From: Oscillospiraceae bacterium
GTDB taxonomy: Bacteria; Bacillota; Clostridia; Oscillospirales; SIG627
Direction: 5' to 3'
DNA: 64,000 nt
Assembly (NCBI GenBank): GCA_034925865.1
Contig: JAYFRN010000025.1
Span: 1-64,000 of the forward strand
Made by a program: the position numbers and the translations under genes. Under the pieces are notes generated by a model. It saw only the letters and a program-made list of their open reading frames with translations. It had not been told where the DNA came from and ran no database searches. Below, one piece after another: positions 44,975 to 55,280 of the stretch; the stretch's first letter is position 1; every line of letters starts with the position of its first letter.

Positions 44975-46099
44975 ATGAATAATACCGATATAAAAACAGC
45001 TGAAAAGCTCAAGCATTCCGGAAAAAATTTAAATATCAATAAAAACGCGAACGCAAACAAGAAGATCAAGGTTGACTTCGAGGGAAAAACCAGCGCCGGA
45101 GAAAGATTCCGTCTTCGTGTATTCTCACTGTATTTTCTTAAAAATATCGTCTGGGTCATATTCAGACTCGTCCTCCTTCTTGGAATATCCTACGTTATAA
45201 TCCTTCCCTTTGTGACAAAAATCGCCGGTTCGATCATGAGTCCGGACGACTTCCTGGACGTAACCGTAAAATTAATTTCAAAATATCCGACACTTGACAC
45301 CTATAAGTACATCATTACTGAAAATAAGTATCTTACAGCGCTTTCCAATACGGCTATTCTTTCGCTTTTATGCGCAGTCGTGCAGATGTTGACCTGTGCT
45401 GTTGTTGGATACGGATTTTCGAAGTTTAAATTCCGCGGCAACAAGTTCCTGTTTTTATGTGTTGTTTTCACGATGATCGTACCTCACCAGACGCTTCAGC
45501 TTTCTATGTTCATGAAGTTCAGATATTTCGATATCTACGGAATTTATAGCTTTATATATAAAACATTTAATCTCGAATCGTTTTATACTATAGGCAAGGA
45601 TAAATTCTTCAGGTTTGATTCAGTGAATCTCATCAACACATATTGGCCGCTCGCCATTCTCTCTTTCGGCGGACTCGCGTTTAAGAACGGACTTTATATA
45701 TTTATTATGCGTCAGTTCTATAAAGGCGTTCCTGATGAGCTTGAAGAAGCGGCGTATGTCGATGGCTCCGGTGTTATAAAAACCTTTGTGAAAATCATCA
45801 TTCCTCTTTCCATACCGATGATGGTCACAGTATTCCTATTCGCGTTTTCGTGGCAGTGGTCGGACAACTTCTATACAAGCTTCTTCTTTACAAAAGAAGG
45901 ACTTTATTTGATGCCTCACATTGTGAGCGTTCCGAAAACTTTGGAAAAGGCATCTCAGCTGCTTCCTAATGCCGCGGCGTATCAAAACGCAATAACAAGC
46001 ACATGCGGACTCATGATAGTATTTCCTCTTATTATACTCTATTGTTTCTGCCAGAATTTCCTTATCCAGGGAATTGAGAGATCCGGTATAGTCGGCTGA
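44975..46099 (+). CDS. Sugar ABC transporter permease, MalG type (pair 2)
   Basis: 374 residues, longer than usual because of a ~60-residue Lys/Asn-rich N-terminal extension and a loop insertion near 190-215. The EAA loop is EEAAYVDGSGVIKTFVKIIIPLSIP (near 255). It is the last gene of the operon, followed by a strong terminator. No ATPase gene is present, so a shared MsmX-type ATPase elsewhere is expected. Confidence 0.92.
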   Translation: MNNTDIKTAEKLKHSGKNLNINKNANANKKIKVDFEGKTSAGERFRLRVFSLYFLKNIVWVIFRLVLLLGISYVIILPFVTKIAGSIMSPDDFLDVTVKLISKYPTLDTYKYIITENKYLTALSNTAILSLLCAVVQMLTCAVVGYGFSKFKFRGNKFLFLCVVFTMIVPHQTLQLSMFMKFRYFDIYGIYSFIYKTFNLESFYTIGKDKFFRFDSVNLINTYWPLAILSFGGLAFKNGLYIFIMRQFYKGVPDELEEAAYVDGSGVIKTFVKIIIPLSIPMMVTVFLFAFSWQWSDNFYTSFFFTKEGLYLMPHIVSVPKTLEKASQLLPNAAAYQNAITSTCGLMIVFPLIILYCFCQNFLIQGIERSGIVG

Positions 46100-46118
46100 A
46101 ATTATAAAAAAAGAGAAG

Positions 46119-46155
46119 CTCCCCGCGGGAATATTTCCGCGGGGAGAAATTTTTT
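46119..46155 (+). terminator. Rho-independent terminator of the ABC operon
   Basis: CTCCCCGCGG, eight-base loop GAATATTT, CCGCGGGGAG, then AAATTTTTT. The core hairpin is nearly identical to the one after tuf. Confidence 0.92.
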
Positions 46156-46198
46156 GAGACAAGATTTCGCTTTTATTTATGAAAATACGAAAAAGTTA

Positions 46199-46227
46199 TT
46201 GACAAATAAACCTCTTTGTGATATTAT
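46199..46227 (+). promoter_or_regulatory. Promoter of rpoBC
   Basis: TTGACA (46199-46204), 17 bases, TATTAT (46222-46227). The leader would be ~155 bases. It is the only candidate between the ABC terminator and rpoB. Confidence 0.82.
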
Positions 46228-46386
46228 AATAAACTGCATATTAATTCGCGCAAAAAAGAAAAACTGTAACATTTTTGTAAATATACGGCATTCTAAATGT
46301 AAAATTTACGCGTTTTCATAGAAAATACAGTTGTGAATATGAACCGGGAATTTTCAAAGACTGATTTTGAATGGAGTGGTTGTTTT

Positions 46387-49300
46387 ATGATGAAACCTTG
46401 CCAATTGGGCAACAACGTGCGCATGAGCTTTTCCAAGATCAACGAGACACTGGAAATGCCGAACCTTATCGAGGTTCAACGGAGATCCTACGAATGGTTT
46501 CTTAACGAAGGCCTTATGGAGGTGCTGCGCGATGTATCTCCGATAGTCGATTATTCCGGCAATCTTTTTATTGATTTCGTCGATTACAGAATCGAAAGAA
46601 CACCTAAATATCCGGTAGAGGAATGTAAAGAGCGCGACGTAAACTACGCCGTGCCGCTTCGCGTCAAGGTCAGGCTTTCGAAAAAGGCCACCGATGAAAT
46701 AAAGGAACAGGAAATATTCATGGGCGATTTCCCGCTCATGACCGACAACGGCACATTTGTCATAAACGGAGCAGAGAGAGTCATTGTTTCTCAGATTGTG
46801 CGTTCCCCTGGTATCTATTATGAAAAGTCCACCGACAAAATCGGAAAAAATACATTTGCCGCCACGGTTATTCCTTACCGCGGCGCATGGCTTGAATATG
46901 AGACGGATTTAAACGACGTCTTTTATGTCCGCATAGATAAAAACAGAAAATTGCCGGTTACAATCTTCATCCGCGCGCTCGGTCTCAGCACTGATTCCGA
47001 TATATACGCCATGTTCGGCGAGGATGAAAAGATAAAAAACACAATAGAAAAAGATATGATTTCCGCCGCTGCCGAGGCCAACAAGACGACGCCTTACGAA
47101 GAGGCGCTCAAGGAAATATATCGACGTCTGCGTCCGGGAGATCCTCCGCTGATTGAAAGCGCCGAGATACTCATAAACAATCTGTTTTTTGATGCCAGGA
47201 GATACGACATTTCAGCGGTCGGACGCTATAAATTCAATAAAAAGCTCGCTTTGGCACGCAGAATTTCCGGATTCAGGCTTGCTCAGGACGCAGTATCAAA
47301 GCTGACGGGAGAGATCGTATTTGAAAAGAATACGCTTCTTGACCGTGAAAAAGCTTTAAAGATTCAAGATGCCGGAATATGCGAGGTGTTCGTGTATACC
47401 GACAGTGAAAAGCGCGAAAAAGTCCGCAAGGTGTTTTCGAACGGCATGGTCAACATATCTAAAATCCTTGGATATCCGATAGAAGAAAAAACCGGAATCA
47501 AAGAAATGGGCCGCCTCAGCATACTTCTGGAAATAATGAACGAAGCTGAGACTGAAGAAGATGTCATTTCTCTCATAAAACAGCGCCGAGACGAGCTTAT
47601 TCCAAAACATATAACACGCGAGGATATATACGCTTCCATAAACTATCTCATTTGTCTTTCATATGGTATAGGAAATGAAGACGACATAGACCACCTAGGA
47701 AACCGCCGCCTCCGTTCTGTGGGAGAGCTTTTACAGAATCAGCTGCGCATCGGTTTTTCGAGAATGGATAAAATCGTCAAGGAACGTATGTCTATTCAGG
47801 ACAATGAAACGCTTACTCCACAGGCTTTGATCAATATAAGACCGGTGGTTTCGGCAATAAAAGAATTTTTCGGTTCTTCTCCGCTGTCTCAGTTTATGGA
47901 CCAGAACAATCCGCTTTCAGAGCTGACACATAAGCGCCGTCTGTCCGCGCTGGGCCCCGGAGGTCTTTCGCGTGACCGCGCATCGTTCGAGGTACGCGAC
48001 GTTCACTATACACAATACGGCAGAATGTGTCCGATAGAGACGCCTGAAGGTCCGAATATCGGTCTTATCTCGTATTTGTCGACATATGCGCGGATCAGTG
48101 AGTTCGGCTTTATAGAGGCGCCTTACCGCAAAGTCAACAAAGCGACCGGAGTGGTCACAAGCGAAATCGAATACATGACGGCCGACGTCGAGGACGAATA
48201 CATTGTCGCCCAGGCCAACGAGCCGCTCACCGAAGAAAACAAATTTAAGAACAAGAAAGTCACCGCCCGTTTCCGCGAGGAAATTCTCGAAGTTGAACAG
48301 GAGCGGATAGACTACATGGATATATCTCCGAAAATGGTGGTTTCCGTTGCGACGGCACTGATTCCATTTTTGGAAAACGACGATAACTCACGCGCCCTGA
48401 TGGGTTCGAACATGCAGAAGCAGGCCGTACCTCTTATGGTAACCGAATCGCCGATTGTCGGCACCGGCATGGAATACAAGGCCGCTGTCGATTCCGGCGT
48501 CTGCGTGCTTTGCCGCGAAAGCGGATATGTCGAAAGCGTAAGCTCCAACAAAATCAGCATTGTCACGGACAACGGACGGCATGATACCTATGGGCTTATC
48601 AAATTCAAACGCACAAACCAGGGAACATGCATCAATCAGCGTCCGATAGTAAACAAGGACGACCGCGTTGAAAAGGGCATGGTCATCGCGGACGGCGCCG
48701 CCACATCCAACGGCGAGCTTGCTCTAGGTAAGAACGTCCTGATCGGCTTTATGACATGGGAAGGATATAACTACGAGGATGCTGTCCTTATCAACGAAAG
48801 GCTTGTCCGCGAGGATGTTTATACCTCGATCCATATAGAAGAATATTCGCATGAAGCCCGCGACACTAAGCTCGGACCTGAAGAAATTACAAAGGATATC
48901 CCCAGCGTCGGCGACGATGCGTTAAAAGACCTCACCGTCGACGGTATCATCCGCAAGGGCGCGGAGGTTCACGCAGGCGACATACTCGTCGGAAAGGTCA
49001 CTCCTAAAGGAGAGACCGAGCTCACCGCGGAAGAAAGACTGCTCCGCGCCATATTCGGGGAAAAAGCCAGAGAAGTCAGAGATACATCTCTCAGGCTCCC
49101 GCATGGCGAGAGCGGAATCGTAGTGGATGTCAGGACTCTTTCACGCGAAAACGGAGACACGGAGATGTCTCCCGGAGTGAATAAAGTAGTAAAAGTATAT
49201 GTCGCCCAAAAGAGAAAGATTTCTGTCGGTGACAAAATGGCCGGCCGTCACGGAAACAAGGGCGTTATTTCCCGCATACTTCCGCCGGAGGATATGCCGT

Positions 49301-50136
49301 TCCTTCCGGACGGCACCCCGCTTGATATAGTTTTAAATCCTCTGGGCGTTCCTTCCCGAATGAACATCGGACAGGTGCTTGAGGTGCATCTCGGACGCGC
49401 CGCCCATAAGCTTGGCATCAAGGTTATGACACCGGTGTTTGACGGAGCCAACGAAAAGGATATTGAACAGGCACTGATCGACGCAGGGCTTCCGACAGAC
49501 GGAAAAAGCGTGCTTTATGACGGACGCACTGGCGAGCCCTTTGACAGCCGCGTCACAGTCGGATATATGTACTTCCTGAAGCTCCATCATCTTGTCGATG
49601 ATAAAATACACGCGCGTTCGACGGGTCCGTATTCACTGATAACACAGCAGCCTCTCGGAGGAAAAGCACAGTTCGGCGGACAGAGATTCGGCGAAATGGA
49701 GGTATGGGCTCTCGAGGCTTACGGAGCGGCTTACACACTTCAGGAGATACTGACTGTAAAATCAGACGATGTTATCGGGCGTGTAAAGACGTTTGAAGCG
49801 ATCGTTAAAGGTCAGAATATACCTACGCCGGGCGTTCCGGAGTCGTTCAAGGTGCTTATCAGAGAGCTTCAGTCTCTCGGACTCAACGTCCAGGTTCTGA
49901 ACAAAAACAACGAGGAAGTTGCGCTCAAGGAAATATCCGAGGAAGAGGCCGTGGCACGCGGCATCGATCCCAACGACATAGGCAAGAACATATATGACGA
50001 CAAGGATCCGATGTACGACGACGAAGAAGGCACTGTGGACGAACCCGAAGGCAGCGAGAAAGACGAATTTGAAGAAGAAGATTTCTTTGAAGAAGAAGAA
50101 TATAAAGACGATAATATTGACGATAAGGATATGTAA
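46387..50136 (+). CDS. rpoB: DNA-directed RNA polymerase beta subunit
   Basis: About 1249 residues from ATG 46387 (GGAG ten bases before); the longer frame from 46333 adds non-conserved residues. All hallmark segments are present, including the rifampicin-region [38 protein letters not shown] (wild-type Asp, His and Ser positions, so rifampicin sensitivity is predicted) and the C-terminal [30 protein letters not shown]. After the conserved end comes a ~65-residue very acidic tail (Asp/Glu runs) not found in most beta subunits. rplKAJL, normally just upstream, are absent. Confidence 0.98.
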   Translation: MMKPCQLGNNVRMSFSKINETLEMPNLIEVQRRSYEWFLNEGLMEVLRDVSPIVDYSGNLFIDFVDYRIERTPKYPVEECKERDVNYAVPLRVKVRLSKKATDEIKEQEIFMGDFPLMTDNGTFVINGAERVIVSQIVRSPGIYYEKSTDKIGKNTFAATVIPYRGAWLEYETDLNDVFYVRIDKNRKLPVTIFIRALGLSTDSDIYAMFGEDEKIKNTIEKDMISAAAEANKTTPYEEALKEIYRRLRPGDPPLIESAEILINNLFFDARRYDISAVGRYKFNKKLALARRISGFRLAQDAVSKLTGEIVFEKNTLLDREKALKIQDAGICEVFVYTDSEKREKVRKVFSNGMVNISKILGYPIEEKTGIKEMGRLSILLEIMNEAETEEDVISLIKQRRDELIPKHITREDIYASINYLICLSYGIGNEDDIDHLGNRRLRSVGELLQNQLRIGFSRMDKIVKERMSIQDNETLTPQALINIRPVVSAIKEFFGSSPLSQFMDQNNPLSELTHKRRLSALGPGGLSRDRASFEVRDVHYTQYGRMCPIETPEGPNIGLISYLSTYARISEFGFIEAPYRKVNKATGVVTSEIEYMTADVEDEYIVAQANEPLTEENKFKNKKVTARFREEILEVEQERIDYMDISPKMVVSVATALIPFLENDDNSRALMGSNMQKQAVPLMVTESPIVGTGMEYKAAVDSGVCVLCRESGYVESVSSNKISIVTDNGRHDTYGLIKFKRTNQGTCINQRPIVNKDDRVEKGMVIADGAATSNGELALGKNVLIGFMTWEGYNYEDAVLINERLVREDVYTSIHIEEYSHEARDTKLGPEEITKDIPSVGDDALKDLTVDGIIRKGAEVHAGDILVGKVTPKGETELTAEERLLRAIFGEKAREVRDTSLRLPHGESGIVVDVRTLSRENGDTEMSPGVNKVVKVYVAQKRKISVGDKMAGRHGNKGVISRILPPEDMPFLPDGTPLDIVLNPLGVPSRMNIGQVLEVHLGRAAHKLGIKVMTPVFDGANEKDIEQALIDAGLPTDGKSVLYDGRTGEPFDSRVTVGYMYFLKLHHLVDDKIHARSTGPYSLITQQPLGGKAQFGGQRFGEMEVWALEAYGAAYTLQEILTVKSDDVIGRVKTFEAIVKGQNIPTPGVPESFKVLIRELQSLGLNVQVLNKNNEEVALKEISEEEAVARGIDPNDIGKNIYDDKDPMYDDEEGTVDEPEGSEKDEFEEEDFFEEEEYKDDNIDDKDM

Positions 50137-50150
50137 GGAGGCGCGGAATT

Positions 50151-53100
50151 ATGGAACATGTCGATTTTGATAAGATCAAAATAGGGCTGGCATCTCCGGA
50201 AATGATCCGTAAATGGTCATACGGCGAGGTTAAAAAGCCGGAAACTATAAATTACAGAACGTTGAAGCCCGAACGTGACGGGCTATTCTGCGAAAGGATT
50301 TTCGGGCCGACAAAGGACTGGGAATGCTATTGCGGAAAGTATAAAAAAGTTCGTTATGTCGGTAAAATCTGCGAAAAGTGCGGAGTCGAGGTGACGACCA
50401 GCAAGGTCCGCCGCGAAAGAATGGGTCACATTGAGCTTGCCGCCCCTGTTTCGCACATCTGGTATTTTCGCGCTATACCGTCAAGGCTCGGCCTTCTGCT
50501 TGATATATCGCCAAGACTTCTTGAAAGAGTATTGTATTTTGCGCAGTATATCGTAACCGATCCGCGAGAAACAAAGCTTTCGCTTAATCAGCTTCTGACG
50601 GAATCCGAATACAAGCTCGCGGTGGAAAAATACGAAGGCGATTTTGAAGCCGGTATGGGCGCAGAGGCCATAAAGAAGCTTCTTCAGGCCATTGATCTCA
50701 ACGCCCTGTCTGCGCAGCTCAAGGAGCAGCTTGAAACTGCCGGCGGACAAAAGAGGCTGAGAATAGTGAAGCGCCTCGAAGTTGTCGAAGCGTTCCGCCT
50801 TTCCGGCAACAAACCTGAATGGATGATACTCGATGTCATTCCCGTCATTCCGCCGGACATACGCCCGATGGTACAGCTTGACGGCGGCAGATTTGCCACG
50901 AGTGACTTAAATGATCTGTATCGCCGCGTGATAAACCGGAATAACCGTCTGAAAAGGCTCATGGAGCTTCGTGCTCCGGATATAATAATTAGGAATGAAA
51001 AGAGAATGCTGCAGGAAGCCGTCGATGCACTTATTGACAACGGCAGACGCGGCAGACCGGTCACCGGCCCAAGCAGCCGCCCGCTTAAATCACTTTCTGA
51101 AATGCTCAGAGGCAAGCAGGGAAGATTCCGTCAGAATCTTCTCGGAAAGCGTGTTGACTATTCCGGCCGTTCGGTTATAGTCGTCGGCCCGGATCTGAAA
51201 ATTTATCAATGCGGTCTTCCCAAGGAAATGGCGCTTGAACTTTTCAAGCCCTTTGTCATGAAACGTCTTGTCGAGACAGGAAAAGCATCAAACATAAAAG
51301 ATGCGAAAAAGCGCGTTGAACGCGTCAATAACGAAGTTTGGGACGCGCTTGAAACAGTCATAAAGGATCATCCCGTACTTCTTAACCGCGCTCCGACGCT
51401 TCACAGATTGTCAATTCAGGCATTTGAGCCAGTGCTTGTCGAAGGAAGAGCCATAAAGCTTCATCCGCTCGTATGTACTGCGTTTAACGCGGACTTTGAC
51501 GGAGACCAGATGCCTGTTCACGTTCCGCTTTCTCCGGAGGCGCAGGCAGAGGCGAGGTTCCTCATGCTTTCCGCCAACAACCTGTTGAAACCGGTCAACG
51601 GCCGCGCTGTCACTGTTCCGACGCAGGACATGGTACTGGGCAGCTATTATCTCACATATGAAAGAGATTTTGTAAACGACAACGAACCGAAGGAACGTCC
51701 CGACGAAAAAGGCGAGGGAAAGATATTCCGAGACTTCGACGAAGCTGTAATGGCTTATGAATGCCATGATCTCGGACTTCATGCGCGCATCAAGATCCGT
51801 GATAAGAGAATCGATGCCGACGGGAACGAAGTTACCGGGCTTGTTTCAACCACTCTCGGCAGAATGATTTTCAATCAAAAAATACCGCAGAACCTGGGCT
51901 TTGTAGACAGGACGAATCCGGACAATCTTTTTAAGCTCGAAATCGACTTTATAGTAACCAAGGATGAGCTTGGAAAAATTATCGACCGCAGTATCAAATA
52001 TTGCGGCGCATCGCGTACGGCATTCGTGCTTGATGACATAAAGGCGATGGGCTTCAAATACTCCACCAAGGGAGCGATTACGATATCCGTTTCGGATATG
52101 ACTGTTCCGCCGGAGAAGAAGAGCATCCTCGCCGCCGCCGAAAAGCAGATAGATAAGATCACATTAATGTATAAGCGCGGTCTTCTCTCAGATGAAGAGC
52201 GTTATAAGCGTGTCATCAAAATCTGGGAAGATGCCACGAAGGATGTAACAGCCGCTCTTCAGAAGAATTTCAAAAAAGACAACCCGATCAACATGATGGC
52301 GGTTTCCGGAGCCCGCGGATCTATCAAACAGATTCGACAGCTCGCGGGAATGCGCGGACTTATGACAACGGCGACAGGAAAAACGCTCGAGCTTCCGATA
52401 AAGGCAAACTTCCGTGAAGGCTTGAACATACTCGAATATTTCATCGCGGCAAGAGGCGCCCGCAAGGGTCTTGCCGACACCGCGCTCCGTACAGCGGACT
52501 CCGGATATCTTACACGCCGTCTTGTCGATGTATCTCAGGAGGTCATTGTCCGTGAAACGGACTGCGGAACCGAAGAAGGTATCTGGGTTTCCGACATAAA
52601 AGAAGGAAACGAAATGATCGAGTCGCTGATCGACCGCATAATCGGTCGTTACTCTGTTCAGGATATCGTCGATCCGTCGACAGGCGAAATAATAATCGAA
52701 AAGAACATGATGATCCGCGAAGCACACGCGAAACGGATAATCGCCGCGGGAATAACAAAGGTGCACGTCAGAAGTATTCTGCTTTGCAAATCAAAGCAAG
52801 GCGTATGCGCACACTGCTACGGAAGCGACCTTGCCTCCGGAAATCCTGTTAACCTCGGCGAAGCGGTCGGAATAATCGCCGCGCAGTCAATAGGCGAGCC
52901 CGGTACGCAGCTTACGATGAGAACGTTCCATACCGGCGGCGTCGCCGGAGCCGATATAACGCAGGGTCTTCCCCGTGTCGAGGAGCTTTTTGAAGCAAGA
53001 AATCCGAAGAAATCGGCTATACTTTCGGACATCGATGGAATAGTGACGGTTGACAATACCAAAAAGACGCGTCATATAGTCGTAAAGGATCCTAACACCG

Positions 53101-53915
53101 GCGAAGAAAAATCATATGCGGCGCCCGCCGGGATCCATCTTGCAGTTTCGGACGGAGACAGCGTGACACGCGGCACCGCGCTTACCGAGGGAATGAGAAA
53201 ACCGAGCGACATAGTCAGAATCGATGGACTCAACGCGGTATATGAATACATTGTCAAAGAAATCCAGAGAGTGTACCGTTTGCAGGCGGTTGAAATAAAC
53301 GACAAGCATATTGAAGTAATTGCCCGTCAGATGACACGTAAGGTCAGAGTCGAGCAGGCCGGAAGCACAAATCTTCTTCCTGGATCTCTGGTGGATATAA
53401 ACGAATTTAATAATGAGAACGAAGCCGTTGAGGCTCGTCTTGCAAAAGGCGAAACGGGAATCGCGGTCGCGGTATCGTCGCCCGTGCTGCTCGGTATCAC
53501 AAAGGCGTCGCTGTCGACCGAATCGTTCCTGTCCGCTGCGTCGTTCCAGGAAACGACGAAGGTTCTGACTGAAGCCGCGATAAAAGGCAAGGTCGATCCT
53601 CTTCTCGGACTTAAAGAAAACGTTATAATCGGTAAACTCATTCCCGCGGGAACCGGTATGAATATTTACAAAAACGTGGATATAGCGCAAGTATCCGGGA
53701 AAGACGACAACGACACAGCTGATGTCTGCTATGCAGTAAAGCCGAGTTTGTCCTTAAACGCAAAGAAACCTCACAGTGAGCGATATGGCAATGGATATAA
53801 TGATGGCAAGGACGACGAAGACATTGACGATGCAAATATCGATGAGCTTGACGAGGATGAATTGGACGAAATAGACTCAGAGCTTGACATCGAGGCAGTA
53901 AAAAAGAACAGCTGA
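50151..53915 (+). CDS. rpoC: DNA-directed RNA polymerase beta' subunit
   Basis: 1254 residues. The N-terminal zinc site is [20 protein letters not shown] (near 58-77), the active-site loop [12 protein letters not shown] is near 448, and the second zinc site (CGTEEG ... [11 protein letters not shown]) is near 805-885. The bridge helix and trigger loop region follow. Like beta, it ends in an acidic tail (about 1210-1254, [20 protein letters not shown]). It lies 14 bases after rpoB with GGAGG. Confidence 0.98.
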   Translation: MEHVDFDKIKIGLASPEMIRKWSYGEVKKPETINYRTLKPERDGLFCERIFGPTKDWECYCGKYKKVRYVGKICEKCGVEVTTSKVRRERMGHIELAAPVSHIWYFRAIPSRLGLLLDISPRLLERVLYFAQYIVTDPRETKLSLNQLLTESEYKLAVEKYEGDFEAGMGAEAIKKLLQAIDLNALSAQLKEQLETAGGQKRLRIVKRLEVVEAFRLSGNKPEWMILDVIPVIPPDIRPMVQLDGGRFATSDLNDLYRRVINRNNRLKRLMELRAPDIIIRNEKRMLQEAVDALIDNGRRGRPVTGPSSRPLKSLSEMLRGKQGRFRQNLLGKRVDYSGRSVIVVGPDLKIYQCGLPKEMALELFKPFVMKRLVETGKASNIKDAKKRVERVNNEVWDALETVIKDHPVLLNRAPTLHRLSIQAFEPVLVEGRAIKLHPLVCTAFNADFDGDQMPVHVPLSPEAQAEARFLMLSANNLLKPVNGRAVTVPTQDMVLGSYYLTYERDFVNDNEPKERPDEKGEGKIFRDFDEAVMAYECHDLGLHARIKIRDKRIDADGNEVTGLVSTTLGRMIFNQKIPQNLGFVDRTNPDNLFKLEIDFIVTKDELGKIIDRSIKYCGASRTAFVLDDIKAMGFKYSTKGAITISVSDMTVPPEKKSILAAAEKQIDKITLMYKRGLLSDEERYKRVIKIWEDATKDVTAALQKNFKKDNPINMMAVSGARGSIKQIRQLAGMRGLMTTATGKTLELPIKANFREGLNILEYFIAARGARKGLADTALRTADSGYLTRRLVDVSQEVIVRETDCGTEEGIWVSDIKEGNEMIESLIDRIIGRYSVQDIVDPSTGEIIIEKNMMIREAHAKRIIAAGITKVHVRSILLCKSKQGVCAHCYGSDLASGNPVNLGEAVGIIAAQSIGEPGTQLTMRTFHTGGVAGADITQGLPRVEELFEARNPKKSAILSDIDGIVTVDNTKKTRHIVVKDPNTGEEKSYAAPAGIHLAVSDGDSVTRGTALTEGMRKPSDIVRIDGLNAVYEYIVKEIQRVYRLQAVEINDKHIEVIARQMTRKVRVEQAGSTNLLPGSLVDINEFNNENEAVEARLAKGETGIAVAVSSPVLLGITKASLSTESFLSAASFQETTKVLTEAAIKGKVDPLLGLKENVIIGKLIPAGTGMNIYKNVDIAQVSGKDDNDTADVCYAVKPSLSLNAKKPHSERYGNGYNDGKDDEDIDDANIDELDEDELDEIDSELDIEAVKKNS

Positions 53916-53998
53916 GCGTTGCTCGGGCAAAAAATCGGCAAATCAGACCATAAGAAGTGATTACGGATACAAATAATAATAAATTTTCGGAAAAATTG

Positions 53999-54028
53999 TT
54001 GACACAGGCGTATTCTTTGTGGTAATAT
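53999..54028 (+). promoter_or_regulatory. Promoter of the str operon
   Basis: TTGACA (53999-54004), 18 bases, TAATAT (54023-54028). It lies ~85 bases after rpoC, so rpsL-tuf can be transcribed separately from rpoBC. Confidence 0.75.
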
Positions 54029-54030
54029 AT

Positions 54031-54056
54031 TATAGTATGCCAACAGGCATACTATA
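54031..54056 (+). promoter_or_regulatory. Perfect hairpin at the start of the rpsL leader
   Basis: An 11-base perfect stem TATAGTATGCC / GGCATACTATA around AACA, just downstream of the -10. It would lie at the very 5' end of the str mRNA or overlap the start point. No T tract follows, so it is not a terminator. It could protect the 5' end or bind a regulator. Confidence 0.6.
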
Positions 54057-54093
54057 ATACGATATACAAATATTAAAAGTAAGGAGGTGCCAC

Positions 54094-54516
54094 ATGCCTA
54101 CATTTAACCAGCTGGTAAAATATGGTCGCGAAATGCAAACCTACAAATCCAAAGCTCCCGCGCTTCAGACAGGTCTCAATACCATAAAGAAGACGACGGT
54201 CGACATCGCATCGCCGCAAAAACGCGGTGTTTGCACCAAGGTTTCGACAAAGACTCCTAAAAAGCCGAACTCAGCGCTTCGAAAGATCGCAAGAGTACGT
54301 CTTTCAAACGGAGCTGAAGTAACGGCCTATATTCCCGGTATAGGTCACAACCTTCAGGAGCACTCTGTCGTAATGATCAGAGGCGGAAGAGTAAAGGATC
54401 TCCCGGGCGTTCGTTACCACATTATCCGTGGAACCCTTGATACGCAAGGCGTTGCCGGAAGAAATCAAAGCCGCAGCAAATACGGCGCCAAAAAGGCAAA
54501 AGCAAAGAAAAAATAA
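54094..54516 (+). CDS. rpsL: Ribosomal protein S12
   Basis: 140 residues. The conserved loop [25 protein letters not shown], with wild-type Lys in TPKKPNS, predicts streptomycin sensitivity. [13 protein letters not shown] and [12 protein letters not shown] are intact. AAGGAGG lies before the ATG. First gene of rpsL-rpsG-fusA-tuf. Confidence 0.97.
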   Translation: MPTFNQLVKYGREMQTYKSKAPALQTGLNTIKKTTVDIASPQKRGVCTKVSTKTPKKPNSALRKIARVRLSNGAEVTAYIPGIGHNLQEHSVVMIRGGRVKDLPGVRYHIIRGTLDTQGVAGRNQSRSKYGAKKAKAKKK

Positions 54517-54635
54517 GCTTTTGTCTGTTATTTAACGTGCATTATTATTATTTATATATATATATTCCATAAAGTCATGATCCTTTTACGAGACTCGATG
54601 GAAAATAAAATGAAGATTAAAATAATAACGCACTG

Positions 54636-54677
54636 CGTCATATCCGCACGGATATGACGAACGGGATATTTATCCCG
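54636..54677 (+). promoter_or_regulatory. Two perfect hairpins between rpsL and rpsG
   Basis: CGTCATATCCG, CA, CGGATATGACG (54636-54659) is followed three bases later by CGGGATA, TT, TATCCCG (54662-54677). No T tract follows. They sit ~45 bases before the rpsG start. In E. coli S7 represses its operon by binding the rpsL-rpsG intercistronic region; an analogous role here is an inference. Confidence 0.6.
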
Positions 54678-54720
54678 AGTACCGAAGATATCATCATTAT
54701 TAATGAAGGAGGGAAGTTCA

Positions 54721-55191
54721 GTGCCAAGAAGAGGACAAATAAGCAAGAGAGATATTTTGCCGGATCCGCTTTTCAATTCACAGCTTGTTACAAAGCTGAT
54801 TAATAACATCATGTATGACGGCAAAAAAGGCGTTGCGCAGTCTATAGTTTATGACGCGTTTGAAATCGTAAAAACAAAGACAGGCAACGATCCTCTTGAA
54901 AGCTTTCAGAAGGCTCTTGAAAACATCATGCCTCAGTTGGAGGTAAAGGCGCGCCGCGTCGGAGGCTCCAACTATCAGGTTCCGATCGAGGTTCGTCCAG
55001 AGAGAAGACAGACGCTCGGTCTCCGCTGGCTCATAAGCTTCGCGAGAAAACGCGGAGAAAAGAAAATGTCAGAGAAGCTCGCCGGCGAAATCATGGATGC
55101 GTGCAACAATCTCGGCGCAGCCGTTAAAAAGCGTGAAGATACGCATAAGATGGCTGAAGCAAACAAGGCGTTTGCGCATTTCAAATATTAA
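54721..55191 (+). CDS. rpsG: Ribosomal protein S7
   Basis: 156 residues from GTG 54721, giving the family's usual start ([19 protein letters not shown]). An ATG at 54703 in the same frame lies in the Shine-Dalgarno AAGGAGGG and is not the start. The 16S-binding and [15 protein letters not shown] regions are intact. The GTG start is the only non-ATG start in this operon and might help limit S7 translation. Confidence 0.96.
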   Translation: MPRRGQISKRDILPDPLFNSQLVTKLINNIMYDGKKGVAQSIVYDAFEIVKTKTGNDPLESFQKALENIMPQLEVKARRVGGSNYQVPIEVRPERRQTLGLRWLISFARKRGEKKMSEKLAGEIMDACNNLGAAVKKREDTHKMAEANKAFAHFKY

Positions 55192-55280
55192 TCAAATCAT
55201 ACTGTTAAAAACCAATTTAAGTATCAAATATTTGCTTTCGGCGACAGCAACATAGAAGCTCGCCGAGAAACGGAGCAAAA

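Noticed and set aside
52188-53690. Two 192-residue minus-strand frames within rpoC
   Set aside because: They are antisense to highly conserved rpoC sequence; no family match or upstream signals.
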